From: Pseudohongiella acticola
GTDB lineage: Bacteria > Pseudomonadota > Gammaproteobacteria > Pseudomonadales > Pseudohongiellaceae
Direction of reading: 5' to 3'
Assembly (NCBI RefSeq): GCF_001758195.1
Contig: NZ_MASR01000001.1
Span: 2,728,001-2,792,000 of the forward strand
Length of the DNA: 64,000 bases
Shown: positions 26,337 through 35,337 of the stretch, piece by piece
Layout: each line of letters starts with the position of its first letter
How positions within the stretch are numbered: the first letter of the stretch is position 1
The notes under the pieces: generated by a model
What the model saw: only the letters and a program-made list of their open reading frames with translations
The model's database searches: none
What the model was told of the DNA's origin: nothing
Position numbers and translations under genes: made by a program

Positions 26337-28622
26337 TCAGGGTTCGTCCGGGTTTTCATCAAGCACTTTGCGTACTTTGGCCGCAAGTTCCTGCCGGCGA
26401 TAGGGTTTATTCAGCAGATGCACACCGCGATCCAGGCGGCCATGATGCACAATGGCATTCTCCGTGTAACCTGACGTGAACAATACCTTGATGCCGGGGC
26501 GTAGCTTGAGGGCGAGATCGGCAAGCCGACGACCGTTCATTGAGCCAGGCATAACGATATCCGTGAACAGCAGGTCAATGTTGTTCATCAGTTTTAAGGT
26601 ATCGTGAGCCTCATCTGCGTTTGTGGCGGTATGTACTTGGTATCCCAGTGCTTCAAGTTGGGCGCTGACGTGTTCGCGCACCAGCGGATCGTCTTCAACC
26701 AGTAGTATGATTTCATTGCCGCCCTCAATGTCGGGTGCCAGGTGTCCGTCATAATTGGTATTGTCTGCAGAGTTGGCGCGTGGCAGGTACAGTTTTACTG
26801 TTGAGCCTTCATCGATTTCCGAGTAAATCTTGACGTGGCCGCCACTTTGCTTGGCAAAACCAAAGACCATGCTCAAACCGAGACCACTGCCTTTGCCCAT
26901 CTGTTTGGTAGTGAAAAATGGCTCGAAGGCTTTGCGACGTACTTCGGGCGTCATACCGGTACCGGTATCCGAGACCGACACCATGACATATTGGCCGGGC
27001 ACCACCTCGTCCTGTGTGTCGGCATAGGCCTGGTCCAGTTGTGTGTTGCCGGTTTCAATGGTCAGTTTGCCGCCACTTGGCATGGCATCACGCGCGTTAA
27101 TGGCGAGATTGAGCAGCGCACCCTCAAGTTGGCCCGGATCAACTTCCGATAACCACAGACCCCCTGCGTATACGGTTTCGATGTCAATGTGTTCCTGCAA
27201 TGTACGTCGCAACAGGTTGTCCATGTTCTGGATCAGCTTGTTGATATTGACGTTCCTTGGGTCCAATGGTTGTCGACGTGAAAAAGCAAGCAGGCGGTTG
27301 GTCAGTTCGGCGCCGCGCTCTGCAGCCGTGGCCGTCATTTCTGCAAGCATCCGCAATTGCTGCTGATCGGTAAGCTGTTCGGTCAGTAGTTCTGCATTGC
27401 CCAGAATGACGGTGAGCAGGTTATTAAAATCATGAGCAACGCCACCCGTCAGCTGTCCTACCGCTTCCAGTTTTTGAGCCTGTCGCATACGCTCATCTAG
27501 CTCAATGCGATCGGTGACATCCATCATGCTGCCAACCATGCGAATGGCCTTGCCATCTCCGTTCCGTATGACAAAGCCGCGGTCACTGACATTCCGAATG
27601 GTGCCGTTGCTGTGCATAAACCGATACTGGTCTTGCCAACCGGTAGTCGTTCCATCAATGACCTTGTTGATACTGTCGATCACACGTTCTCGGTCATTTT
27701 CATGAATGTTGCGAACCCATGCTTCCGAGCTTGTGACGGTTGACACAAGGTCATGGCCATACACCGCGAGCATGTTGTCGTTCCACCAGATAGTGTCGTG
27801 CACCAGGTCCCAGTCCCAGATAGCGTCACGGGTTGCCCGGGCGATGAGGTTGAACCGTTCATTACTGATGCGCAGCGACTCTTCATTGTTGATGCGCTCG
27901 GTGACATCGCGGAAATAGACAGCAAGGCCGTCCTGGGTAGGGTGGGCACTTACTTCGAACCAGGCATTCAAGGGGGCCGGATAGAAGTCGGTAAACCGGA
28001 CGGTATGCTGTTCGTTGACCGCCTCTTCGTAGCAGCGCCGAAAGTCGGAATCGTCTGCTGCAGGGAATTCGTCCCAGATACATTTACCCAGCAAATCTTC
28101 CCGGCGGCGCAGCAGTAGTATTTCCGCCTGAGTGTTGAGAAAACCGAAACACCAGTCGTGGTCTATTAAGAAGAATCCGTCGCTGATATTTTCCAGCGTT
28201 TGCTGTAATTGCTTTGACAAGGATTCAGAGCGTTCGCGCGCAACGATCAGTTCCGAAATATCCTGGAACGCGCCATGGACAGCGACGATTGTGCCGTTGT
28301 CATCCCTGACCGCCTCACCGATAGAGCGAGCCCACAATGTTCGGCCTTTGCCAGTGACAAACTGCACAATCTCATCGTAAGGCGTGCCGTCATTTACGCA
28401 TCGATCAAAGACAGTCTGAATCCGGTCCCGGTGTTCGGGCGCATAGAATTCAATGGCCTGTTCCACCGATGGCTGGAAATCAGGTTGTACCTCATGAATC
28501 ATCCTGGTTTCTGCCGACCAGTGCACCTCCTGCTTGACCAGGTCGACTTCCCAGCCCCCGAGCTTGGCTGCCGTTCCCGCGATACGGAGCAGTTCGCTGG
28601 TCTTATGATTTTTGCGCCTCAC
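26337..28622 (-). CDS. Cytoplasmic hybrid histidine kinase (three PAS, HisKA, HATPase, REC)
   Basis: A 761-residue kinase without transmembrane helices. Three PAS domains occupy about 10-125, 135-250 and 255-375. HisKA has H397 in GGVAHDFNNLL, the ATPase domain has LAINARDAM, SDTGTGM and GSGLGLS, and the C-terminal receiver (about 638-755) has phospho-acceptor D688 followed by VLFTSGYT. It closely resembles the kinase at 7241-9547 from the third PAS onward but lacks its membrane part, so it probably senses an internal signal. The start overlaps the end of the REC-EAL gene by 20 nt, which indicates one operon and a likely phospho-relay between the two. Confidence 0.93.
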   Translation of the reverse strand: MRRKNHKTSELLRIAGTAAKLGGWEVDLVKQEVHWSAETRMIHEVQPDFQPSVEQAIEFYAPEHRDRIQTVFDRCVNDGTPYDEIVQFVTGKGRTLWARSIGEAVRDDNGTIVAVHGAFQDISELIVARERSESLSKQLQQTLENISDGFFLIDHDWCFGFLNTQAEILLLRRREDLLGKCIWDEFPAADDSDFRRCYEEAVNEQHTVRFTDFYPAPLNAWFEVSAHPTQDGLAVYFRDVTERINNEESLRISNERFNLIARATRDAIWDWDLVHDTIWWNDNMLAVYGHDLVSTVTSSEAWVRNIHENDRERVIDSINKVIDGTTTGWQDQYRFMHSNGTIRNVSDRGFVIRNGDGKAIRMVGSMMDVTDRIELDERMRQAQKLEAVGQLTGGVAHDFNNLLTVILGNAELLTEQLTDQQQLRMLAEMTATAAERGAELTNRLLAFSRRQPLDPRNVNINKLIQNMDNLLRRTLQEHIDIETVYAGGLWLSEVDPGQLEGALLNLAINARDAMPSGGKLTIETGNTQLDQAYADTQDEVVPGQYVMVSVSDTGTGMTPEVRRKAFEPFFTTKQMGKGSGLGLSMVFGFAKQSGGHVKIYSEIDEGSTVKLYLPRANSADNTNYDGHLAPDIEGGNEIILLVEDDPLVREHVSAQLEALGYQVHTATNADEAHDTLKLMNNIDLLFTDIVMPGSMNGRRLADLALKLRPGIKVLFTSGYTENAIVHHGRLDRGVHLLNKPYRRQELAAKVRKVLDENPDEP

Positions 28623-29835
28623 TCAGGGCCTCCTGGCGACTTTTTCTGGAATGTATCCATTGCAACGCTGCGTCGGGGGGCATGGGCCGGCCGATAAAAT
28701 AGCCCTGTGCATGTATACATCCCAGATCGCACAGAAACTGTAAGGTCCAGTCATCTTCAACGCCCTCTGCCGTAACATTGAGGTCGAGCGCCCTGGCCAG
28801 GCCGATCACAGCGGCGGCGATCTTTTGTGACTCGATTGACGCTGAGGCTGACATAACAAACATTTTGTCGATTTTCATTTCGGAGAACGGCAGACGGGCA
28901 AGTTGTACCAATGACGAATATCCCACGCCAAAATCATCAATGGACAGGTGAAAACCCTTGATGCGGAACTGGGTCAGGTACTCAAGGGCGGCGACTGGGT
29001 TTTCCATGCTGCTGGTTTCGGTAATCTCCAGTGTCACCTGATTCGGCGCAACACCATAATGGTCACAGGCCTGCTGAACCCAGGCCGGAAACTGGGCATC
29101 TGCCAGCACAATCGGCGACATGTTGATTGACAGCTTCAGGTCCGTATCGAGAAAGTTGTCGGCGAACCAGGCCAGGCTGAGATCAAAGACCTGCCTTGTC
29201 AATTCGGCAATGTGGCCACTTTGCTCAGCCAGCGCGATAAACTGGTCCGGGAAAATCATGCCACGCTCGGGGTGCTGCCAGCGTACCAGGCTTTCAAAGC
29301 CCACCACCTGCTGGGTTGTACAGACTATCTTGGGCTGAAAATGCACGCTTAGCTGCTTTTGTGCGAGCGCTGTTGCCAGCATGTCGGCACTGACCGGCAA
29401 CACTTCCTGCAGCCCGGGCGAGGCCTGCTTGAACTGGCTCATTTCCTGAAACAACAGGCTGCGCAACCGGGTGGGCGTGAAGGGTTTGGGCAGAACGCCG
29501 GAAACGCGCAGGCCGTTCTCCTCGGCCGCCCGGCTCGCGGCTTCCAGTACGCGTCCACCCAGACCGCTGGTGACAATGATGGTCCCCTGGCTGCCAGATA
29601 CAGCCAGTCGGTGCAGGGTTTCGACACCATCAACATCAGGCATGACCAGATCGACAATCATGTGCGAAGGTTGCCAGCCTGCGACCAGTTGGAAAAACTC
29701 TTCAGCGTTGGTTGTTGATCGTGTTTCGAAGCCAGCCCTGCTGGCGATGGCGCAAATTGTCGCGTTGACGCTTACATCATCGTCCAGTACCAGCAGTCGG
29801 CGGGGAAGGTCTTCAAGGTAGTCTGGTGCCCCCAT
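28603..29835 (-). CDS. Response regulator with EAL c-di-GMP phosphodiesterase domain
   Basis: A 410-residue REC-EAL protein. The receiver has DDD at 18-20 and phospho-acceptor D62 in VDLVMP; the EAL domain (about 155-400) shows FESLVRW, LEITETSSMENP, IDDFGVGYSS, MKIDKMF and AEGVED, so catalysis should be intact. It matches the N-terminal half of the protein at 5069-7222 but lacks the GAF and GGDEF parts. I place the start at ATG 29835 after AGGAG; an in-frame ATG at 29859 would abut the Pho-box array. It is the first gene of the operon with the hybrid kinase and is divergent from the phosphate-type TonB receptor. Confidence 0.9.
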   Translation of the reverse strand: MGAPDYLEDLPRRLLVLDDDVSVNATICAIASRAGFETRSTTNAEEFFQLVAGWQPSHMIVDLVMPDVDGVETLHRLAVSGSQGTIIVTSGLGGRVLEAASRAAEENGLRVSGVLPKPFTPTRLRSLLFQEMSQFKQASPGLQEVLPVSADMLATALAQKQLSVHFQPKIVCTTQQVVGFESLVRWQHPERGMIFPDQFIALAEQSGHIAELTRQVFDLSLAWFADNFLDTDLKLSINMSPIVLADAQFPAWVQQACDHYGVAPNQVTLEITETSSMENPVAALEYLTQFRIKGFHLSIDDFGVGYSSLVQLARLPFSEMKIDKMFVMSASASIESQKIAAAVIGLARALDLNVTAEGVEDDWTLQFLCDLGCIHAQGYFIGRPMPPDAALQWIHSRKSRQEALSEAQKS

Positions 29836-29859
29836 GAGTTCTCCTGTCCTGGAAATCAA

Positions 29860-29923
29860 CTGTCATGTTTTTGTTATAAAACTGTTATCGAACTGTCGCT
29901 CGGTTGTTACAGACGGGTAATAA
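29860..29923 (+). promoter_or_regulatory. Array of five Pho-box half sites with -10 element
   Basis: Seven-base units CTGTCAT, TTGTTAT, CTGTTAT, CTGTCGC and TTGTTAC begin at 29860, 29871, 29882, 29893 and 29904, exactly 11 bp apart with 4-bp spacers. This is the format of PhoB binding sites (direct repeats of CTGTCAT, 11-bp period). A possible -10, TAATAA, lies at 29918-29923, and the receptor gene starts at 29962. PhoB-type activation under phosphate starvation is the natural reading. The array also lies just upstream of the divergent REC-EAL gene. Confidence 0.85.
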
Positions 29924-29961
29924 GGTACCCATCTTGAATACACTATCTGGGGTTTTACCTA

Positions 29962-32316
29962 ATGACAACCAAAAAATTATATCGCGGTATCTGTCTGGCG
30001 CTCAGCGGCCTCGCAGCGTCACCCTTGGCGCTGGCGCAGAGCACACCGGCAGTAGAAGAAATGGTGGTAACGTCGCAAATGCGCACCTTTGCCAGCAGCT
30101 CGGTGAGCGAGGAAATGCTGGACCAGGTATCGGGCGCATCCAGCGTTTTGGGTGCCATCGACTATATCCCCGGGGTTCTGGTTAACGAGGGTGATGCCTT
30201 CGGCGGTGATGACTGGTCCACAACCATCAGCATCCGCGGTTTCCAGGTCAGCCTTGACGAACAGCAACTGGGCATGACCATAGACGGTATCCCCAATGGC
30301 AACTCCAATTACGGTGGCGGCTCCAAGGCCAACCGGTTTCTGGATACAGAGAATCTGGCGGCTGTCGATGTGGTTCAGGGTACCTCTGATATCGCGTCGT
30401 GGTCACACGAGGCACTGGGCGGCAGCATGAACTTCCGCAGCGTTGATCCGACGAGTGAGGCCGGCCTGACGGCGTCAACCACGTTTGGTGACAACAATGC
30501 ACGCAAGATCTTTGCACGCTATAACACTGGCGAAATCATGGATAACACCTATGCCTGGATCAGTATATCCGGTTCCGACATTGACTCATGGATCGACGGG
30601 TCGGGTGAGTCCAACCGCGATCACATCGCAGCCAAGCTCAAGGGCTATTACGACAATTTTGAACTGACCGGCTATATCTCCTACGATGACGCGCACGAAG
30701 ACAACTATCAACGTGTCACGCCGCAGGAATTCGTGGAAGATCCGACCTGGGACCGCCTGACCGGCAACTGGACGGGCATTCCTCATGTCGATCAGTTGTA
30801 CCGTCGCGCCTGGTCTACCTTGCGCAAGAATCTGCTGGCCTATGCTAAAGCTGATTTTGAAGTGTCTGGCATCGATTTCAGCACCTCGGTTTATCACCAC
30901 GACAACAGTGGCCGCGGTGACTGGATTCCGCCCTATATTGTAGACGTACGCAATGACGGCGCTGGCAACCCGCATTCGGAGCTGAATACCGGAGCGCCGG
31001 CTCTGGGCGGCAGCCCGCTGGGCACGATTACCTTTGTTGATGCCGATGGCCGAGCGCTGCAACCACGTCCCGGCTGTGAAAGCTCGCTGGTATTCCCGTA
31101 CGGCGGCGCAGGCCCGGCTTACGACCCCGCATGTTTCCCGGCGGGCGCGCTGCCTGTCAGTTCCTACCGCCACACGGTTTATGAAAAGCAGCGTACCGGT
31201 TTTGTCGCTGACTTCTCCTGGGTTCAGGACTTCAGCCAGTTCGATAACACCTTGCGAGGCGGTTTCTGGTACGAAGACAACAACCGTAATGAATCGCGTG
31301 ACTGGTTAAAAGTTATAGATTCCAGAACAAGTTATAACTTCAATCACGTGCCTTACTGGACGCAGTACGACCGGAGCTTCCCGCAGGAGACCATGACCTG
31401 GTATCTGGAAGACACCGTTGCCGTGGGTCCGCTCACGGCGCGTCTGGGCGTGAAGCAGTACCTGGTTGATATTGACCGTGAAGACGAACACCAGGGTGGC
31501 CTGAGAACAGCATCGGTGAACTCTGACTCCGATGTGCTGTTAAGTGGTGGTCTGGTTTACGCGACACCAATAGATGGGCTGGAAGCCTTTGTTGGCTACG
31601 CCGAGAGTTTCTCATCCATCAAGGACGGTGTGCTGGAGGCCAATCAGACTGCCCTGGATTCAGTGGAGCCTGAAACCGCTGACAGCATGGATCTGGGTCT
31701 GCGTTATACCACTGGTATGTTCAACGCCAGTCTGACTTATTATGATATCGAGTTCGCCAACCGTATCACCTATATCCCGGAAGGCTCCACCGACGGTATC
31801 GATTACCTGGGTGAAAGCGACGGTGCTTACGTTAACGTAGGCGGTATCGATTCCTCGGGTGTTGAGGCAGCCGTGCAGGCCAGTGTTTCTGAAACGCTTA
31901 GCCTGTATTTCTCCTACACCAAAAATGACTCCACCTATATTGGCACGCCAGACCCGGCCGCCAACACGCTGCTCGGCGTATTTCCGGGCAATACCGTGTT
32001 CGGATCTGCCGAAGACATGTTTGTCATCTCTGCCGACTGGCGGCGTGACAGCTTTTCCGCTGGCCTGACTTACAAGAATGTGGGTGATCGCTGGCTGGAT
32101 GCTTCCAACACGACACGCATTGACGGTTACGGCGTAGCCGATCTTTATGTTGGTGTTGATCTTGCTGAGTACCTGCAAGGACTTGACGGTGCCAGCATAA
32201 AGATCAATGTCACCAATCTGACTGACAAGTCTTACATCGGTGGCGTTGCTGGCGGATGGGGCGGCTGGATAGCGCCGCCACGCACAGCGACAGCGACGCT
32301 GACTGTCGACTTCTGA
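29962..32316 (+). CDS. TonB-dependent receptor, probable phosphate-starvation regulon
   Basis: A 784-residue outer-membrane receptor. The signal peptide ends at ALA (about residue 25) and is followed by a TonB box, EEMVVTSQ, at 32-39. The plug (about 45-170) has the usual PGVLVNEGD, ISIRGF, MTIDGIP and VDVVQGTSDI; the barrel ends with the phenylalanine of LTVDF. The five Pho-box units upstream and two phosphatase genes downstream suggest that it takes up a phosphorus-containing molecule such as a phosphoester; that is inference from context. A strong terminator follows the stop codon, so the phosphatase genes may rely on read-through or a second promoter. Confidence 0.9.
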   Translation: MTTKKLYRGICLALSGLAASPLALAQSTPAVEEMVVTSQMRTFASSSVSEEMLDQVSGASSVLGAIDYIPGVLVNEGDAFGGDDWSTTISIRGFQVSLDEQQLGMTIDGIPNGNSNYGGGSKANRFLDTENLAAVDVVQGTSDIASWSHEALGGSMNFRSVDPTSEAGLTASTTFGDNNARKIFARYNTGEIMDNTYAWISISGSDIDSWIDGSGESNRDHIAAKLKGYYDNFELTGYISYDDAHEDNYQRVTPQEFVEDPTWDRLTGNWTGIPHVDQLYRRAWSTLRKNLLAYAKADFEVSGIDFSTSVYHHDNSGRGDWIPPYIVDVRNDGAGNPHSELNTGAPALGGSPLGTITFVDADGRALQPRPGCESSLVFPYGGAGPAYDPACFPAGALPVSSYRHTVYEKQRTGFVADFSWVQDFSQFDNTLRGGFWYEDNNRNESRDWLKVIDSRTSYNFNHVPYWTQYDRSFPQETMTWYLEDTVAVGPLTARLGVKQYLVDIDREDEHQGGLRTASVNSDSDVLLSGGLVYATPIDGLEAFVGYAESFSSIKDGVLEANQTALDSVEPETADSMDLGLRYTTGMFNASLTYYDIEFANRITYIPEGSTDGIDYLGESDGAYVNVGGIDSSGVEAAVQASVSETLSLYFSYTKNDSTYIGTPDPAANTLLGVFPGNTVFGSAEDMFVISADWRRDSFSAGLTYKNVGDRWLDASNTTRIDGYGVADLYVGVDLAEYLQGLDGASIKINVTNLTDKSYIGGVAGGWGGWIAPPRTATATLTVDF

Positions 32317-32340
32317 TAGTTGATCTGATGCCAGCAAGAA

Positions 32341-32372
32341 AAGCCCGCAGTGTATGCTGCGGGCTTTTTTTT
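32341..32372 (+). terminator. Rho-independent terminator
   Basis: AAGCCCGCAG (32341-32350), a 6-nt loop and CTGCGGGCTT (32357-32366) form a perfect 10-bp stem that runs straight into a T-tract ending at 32372. It lies 24 bp beyond the TonB-receptor stop codon. Confidence 0.93.
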
Positions 32373-32426
32373 CATCTGTATATTTTTTCAAAAAATGATG
32401 CCATGTGATCATGGCGGGAGAGCAGA

Positions 32427-33545
32427 ATGACCAGTCGTATTTGTATAATATTGATGTTGCTTGTGGCCCCGGTGCAGGCCAGGGCGGCCGAGAACGTGGT
32501 TCTGATCACGATCGATGGGATTCGCTGGCAGGAACTGTTCCGTGGACTGGATGCACGTCTGGCCGAGCACCCGGACTATTCAGCGCGCAGCGAGGAACTG
32601 GTGTCGGCTTTCTGGCGCGAATCAGTAACAGCGCGTCGTGGCCTGATCATGCCGTTCGTGTACGGTGTCATGACAGCGCAGGGCGTCATGGTCGGCGATC
32701 GTGATCAGGGCTCATGCGCTCGTATGAGCAATGACTGGAACTTTTCCTACCCGGGCTATAACGAAATTCTCAGTGGCGTCACCAACGACAGTATAGATTC
32801 CAACGCCAAAGTACCAAATCCGGAAAAAACCGTGCTCGAATTGCTGCAACAGAATCCGGCTTTTGCCGGCAGAGCCGCGGCCTTTGGATCATGGGATGTG
32901 TTTCCCTATATCTACCATGTCGAGCGCAGCGGCATTCCCGTTAATATCGGCCTAACGCTTGATCCCGACAGTGATTTCGAGCGTTTCCTGAACACACTGC
33001 AACAGGATATCTCACCGCATTGGCCGACGGTGCGGCATGATGCGTTTACGCACCACTATGCGCTGTCGACCCTGCGCGAGCAACAACCGCGCTTGGTGCA
33101 TATTGCCTATGGCGAACCAGACGACTTTGCTCACGATGGCAAGTATGATGAGTACGTGTTTGCGTCACGCCGGGTGGATGGGTTTATCGAAGAAGTCTGG
33201 CAGACGCTGCAGTCGCTTGAGCAATACCGGGATAACACCGCGCTGTTCGTGACAGTTGATCATGGCCGGGGCGAAATGCCGCTGGAAACCTGGCAGCATC
33301 ACGCCAGCAAACGCGCCGTGGAGCAGTATATGACCAGCCTGGCGACGTATGAAAATGGCATCGAAGGTTCTGATGCCATCTGGATGGCTGCCATGGGCCC
33401 GGGTGTGCCTGCGCACGGCGCTATCGCACCTGATGAATGTTTGAGTGCCACTGGTATTGCGGCAACCCTTATGCATTGGCTGGGCGAAGACTATCAACGC
33501 TACAATGCGCAGATGGCCCCACCCATGAAGGAGTTTTTACCATGA
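32427..33545 (+). CDS. Exported alkaline-phosphatase-superfamily phosphodiesterase
   Basis: A 372-residue protein with a signal peptide (about 1-21, ending ARA). The AP-superfamily metal sites can be followed: LITIDGIRWQEL at the start, a candidate nucleophile in NFSYPGYNE, the DDFAHDGKYDEY region and VTVDHGRGEM with a nearby HH. The order resembles nucleotide pyrophosphatase/phosphodiesterase enzymes, so it probably releases phosphate or alcohol from phosphoesters in the periplasm; arylsulfatase activity is less likely because no CxPxR motif is present. It overlaps the PhoD-like gene by 4 nt. A GGGAG ribosome site precedes the ATG. Confidence 0.82.
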   Translation: MTSRICIILMLLVAPVQARAAENVVLITIDGIRWQELFRGLDARLAEHPDYSARSEELVSAFWRESVTARRGLIMPFVYGVMTAQGVMVGDRDQGSCARMSNDWNFSYPGYNEILSGVTNDSIDSNAKVPNPEKTVLELLQQNPAFAGRAAAFGSWDVFPYIYHVERSGIPVNIGLTLDPDSDFERFLNTLQQDISPHWPTVRHDAFTHHYALSTLREQQPRLVHIAYGEPDDFAHDGKYDEYVFASRRVDGFIEEVWQTLQSLEQYRDNTALFVTVDHGRGEMPLETWQHHASKRAVEQYMTSLATYENGIEGSDAIWMAAMGPGVPAHGAIAPDECLSATGIAATLMHWLGEDYQRYNAQMAPPMKEFLP

Positions 33546-34603
33546 CGTCATTTGTGCGCAGAGCACTAAAGCCGGCAACATACCTTGGAATAAGTGGTTT
33601 GCTGATGTTGGTTATGGCGCAGGCGTCGGCACAGGGCCGCACTGTCATCGCCTTTGGTTCCTGCGTACACCAAGACCGGCCACAACCGATCTGGCAGGCA
33701 GTGCTGGCTGACGAGCCAGAGGTGTTTGTGTTTCTGGGCGACAATATCTACGGTGACAGTGAAGACCCGGCAGTGCTGCAATCAAAGTACGAACAACTGG
33801 GGGCGGTTGACGGTTTTCAGCGCCTGCGCGAACAGACCGATGTGGTTGCCATCTGGGATGACCACGATTACGGTGTCAATGACGGTGGTGCTGAGTACCC
33901 CGGTAAAGAAGCATCCCGCCAGGTGATGCTGGATTTCTGGAACGAACCTGAGGATTCCGAGCGGCGATCACGGCCGGATGGTATCTACACATCCTATGAA
34001 TACGGCGAGAGTGGTCAGAAAGTGCAGTTGATCCTGCTGGATCTGCGCTGGAATCGCACGCCCTTGGTCGCCGTCACTGATCCGGCCAAACGGGAAGCCC
34101 GTCAGGCGCTGGACATGGGCCCATATGAGGCCGACTTGTCAGCCGCGGCGACCATGCTGGGCGAAGCGCAGTGGCAGTGGTTGCAGCAGCAGCTCATGGT
34201 TGATGCCGATTTGCGTATCATCGGCTCCAGCATTCAGCTATTGGCAGATTTTACCGGCTGGGAAAGCTGGGCCAATTTTCCCGCTGACAGGCAGCGTTTT
34301 TTCGAATTGTTGCAGTCATCCCCCCATGTGCCTACAGTGCTCATCTCCGGCGATACGCACTGGTCGGAATTCAGCCGTATCGATGATGCCGGGCTGCCTT
34401 TTGCCCTGGTGGAAATGACCTCATCCGGGCTGACCGAAGAATGGCATGCCATCAGCCCCAACCGACACCGGGTCGGCGAAGCCTTTGCGGTCGCCAACTA
34501 TGGGCTGATTGACATCGACTGGTCCGCTGATGCGCCGGTGCTTGACATGTCCATCCGTGATCAACACGGCACCACGCTGCTGCAACAGACCGTGAGTTTC
34601 TGA
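33542..34603 (+). CDS. PhoD-like alkaline phosphatase (metallophosphatase)
   Basis: A 353-residue exported protein (signal peptide about 1-29, ending ASA). Metal-binding motifs of the PhoD-type metallophosphatases are present in order: FGSC, LGDNIYGD, WDDHDYG and SGDTHWSE. It should hydrolyse phosphomonoesters or diesters outside the cytoplasm. The start at 33542 is supported by AAGGAG upstream and an ATGA overlap with the preceding phosphodiesterase gene; a longer in-frame ORF from 33437 lies wholly inside that gene. With the TonB receptor it forms a coherent phosphorus-scavenging set. Confidence 0.9.
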   Translation: MTSFVRRALKPATYLGISGLLMLVMAQASAQGRTVIAFGSCVHQDRPQPIWQAVLADEPEVFVFLGDNIYGDSEDPAVLQSKYEQLGAVDGFQRLREQTDVVAIWDDHDYGVNDGGAEYPGKEASRQVMLDFWNEPEDSERRSRPDGIYTSYEYGESGQKVQLILLDLRWNRTPLVAVTDPAKREARQALDMGPYEADLSAAATMLGEAQWQWLQQQLMVDADLRIIGSSIQLLADFTGWESWANFPADRQRFFELLQSSPHVPTVLISGDTHWSEFSRIDDAGLPFALVEMTSSGLTEEWHAISPNRHRVGEAFAVANYGLIDIDWSADAPVLDMSIRDQHGTTLLQQTVSF

Positions 34604-34705
34604 CAGCAGTTAACCATCGGGTCTGTTGTGTCGGGATGAGTTCAGGGCGGAAAGGGCGTATGATGCGGTGCCTGATGCCAATGAAAACGCCCGGATCTGA
34701 ACACT

Positions 34706-35293
34706 ATGGAAACTTTTGCCGCTGCCGTCACGCTGTTCCTGATTATGGACCCGCTGGGCAATATCCCGATATTCCTCAGTGTGCTGTCAGGGGTTGCACC
34801 TGAGCGTCGTCGGCTCATTCTTATCCGTGAGCTGTTGATAGCGCTGGCCATTATGTTGTTGTTCCTGTTCACGGGGCCGACGATACTGACCGCGCTGGGT
34901 CTGTCTCGCGAAGCAATCTCCATTGGCGGTGGCCTGGTACTGATGATCATTGCCATTCGTATGATTTTTCCGTCTCGCGGCGGTGTCATGGGTGATGATG
35001 GCAGCGAGGGAGAGCCATTGATTGTGCCCCTGGCCATGCCTCTGATTGCCGGGCCATCGGTGTTGGCTACCTTGGTGTTGTTGGCGGAGACCGGTCCGGA
35101 TCGAAGCGGTGACTGGCTGCTTGCATTGATGGGCGCGTGGACGTTGTCGGCAGCCATTCTGTTACTGTCGCAGCGGCTCTACAAACTGCTGGGTGCCCGT
35201 GGCCTGAAAGCCATCGAACGGCTGATGGGCATGATTCTGGTGACCATTTCTGTGCAAATGCTGCTGGACGGATTCAAGAGTTATCTGGGCTGA
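34706..35293 (+). CDS. MarC family integral membrane protein
   Basis: A 195-residue inner-membrane protein with six helices. Family marks are the opening FLIMDPLGNIPIFLS, the central RMIFP loop and VPLAMPLIAGPSVLATLVLL. The family (MarC, YhgN, YchE) has no firmly established role; a link to antibiotic resistance was not upheld. It is monocistronic and ends in a hairpin shared with the convergent symporter gene. Confidence 0.9.
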   Translation: METFAAAVTLFLIMDPLGNIPIFLSVLSGVAPERRRLILIRELLIALAIMLLFLFTGPTILTALGLSREAISIGGGLVLMIIAIRMIFPSRGGVMGDDGSEGEPLIVPLAMPLIAGPSVLATLVLLAETGPDRSGDWLLALMGAWTLSAAILLLSQRLYKLLGARGLKAIERLMGMILVTISVQMLLDGFKSYLG

Positions 35294-35294
35294 A

Positions 35295-35321
35295 GAGGAG
35301 AGCACCCGTCGTGCTCTCCTC
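35295..35321. terminator. 11-bp hairpin between convergent genes
   Basis: GAGGAGAGCAC (35295-35305), a 5-nt loop and its exact complement (35311-35321) start 1 bp after the MarC-family stop codon and end 16 bp from the symporter stop. It probably terminates transcription in both directions, although neither side has a clear T-tract. Confidence 0.7.
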
Positions 35322-35337
35322 ACTACGGATTTGAATT

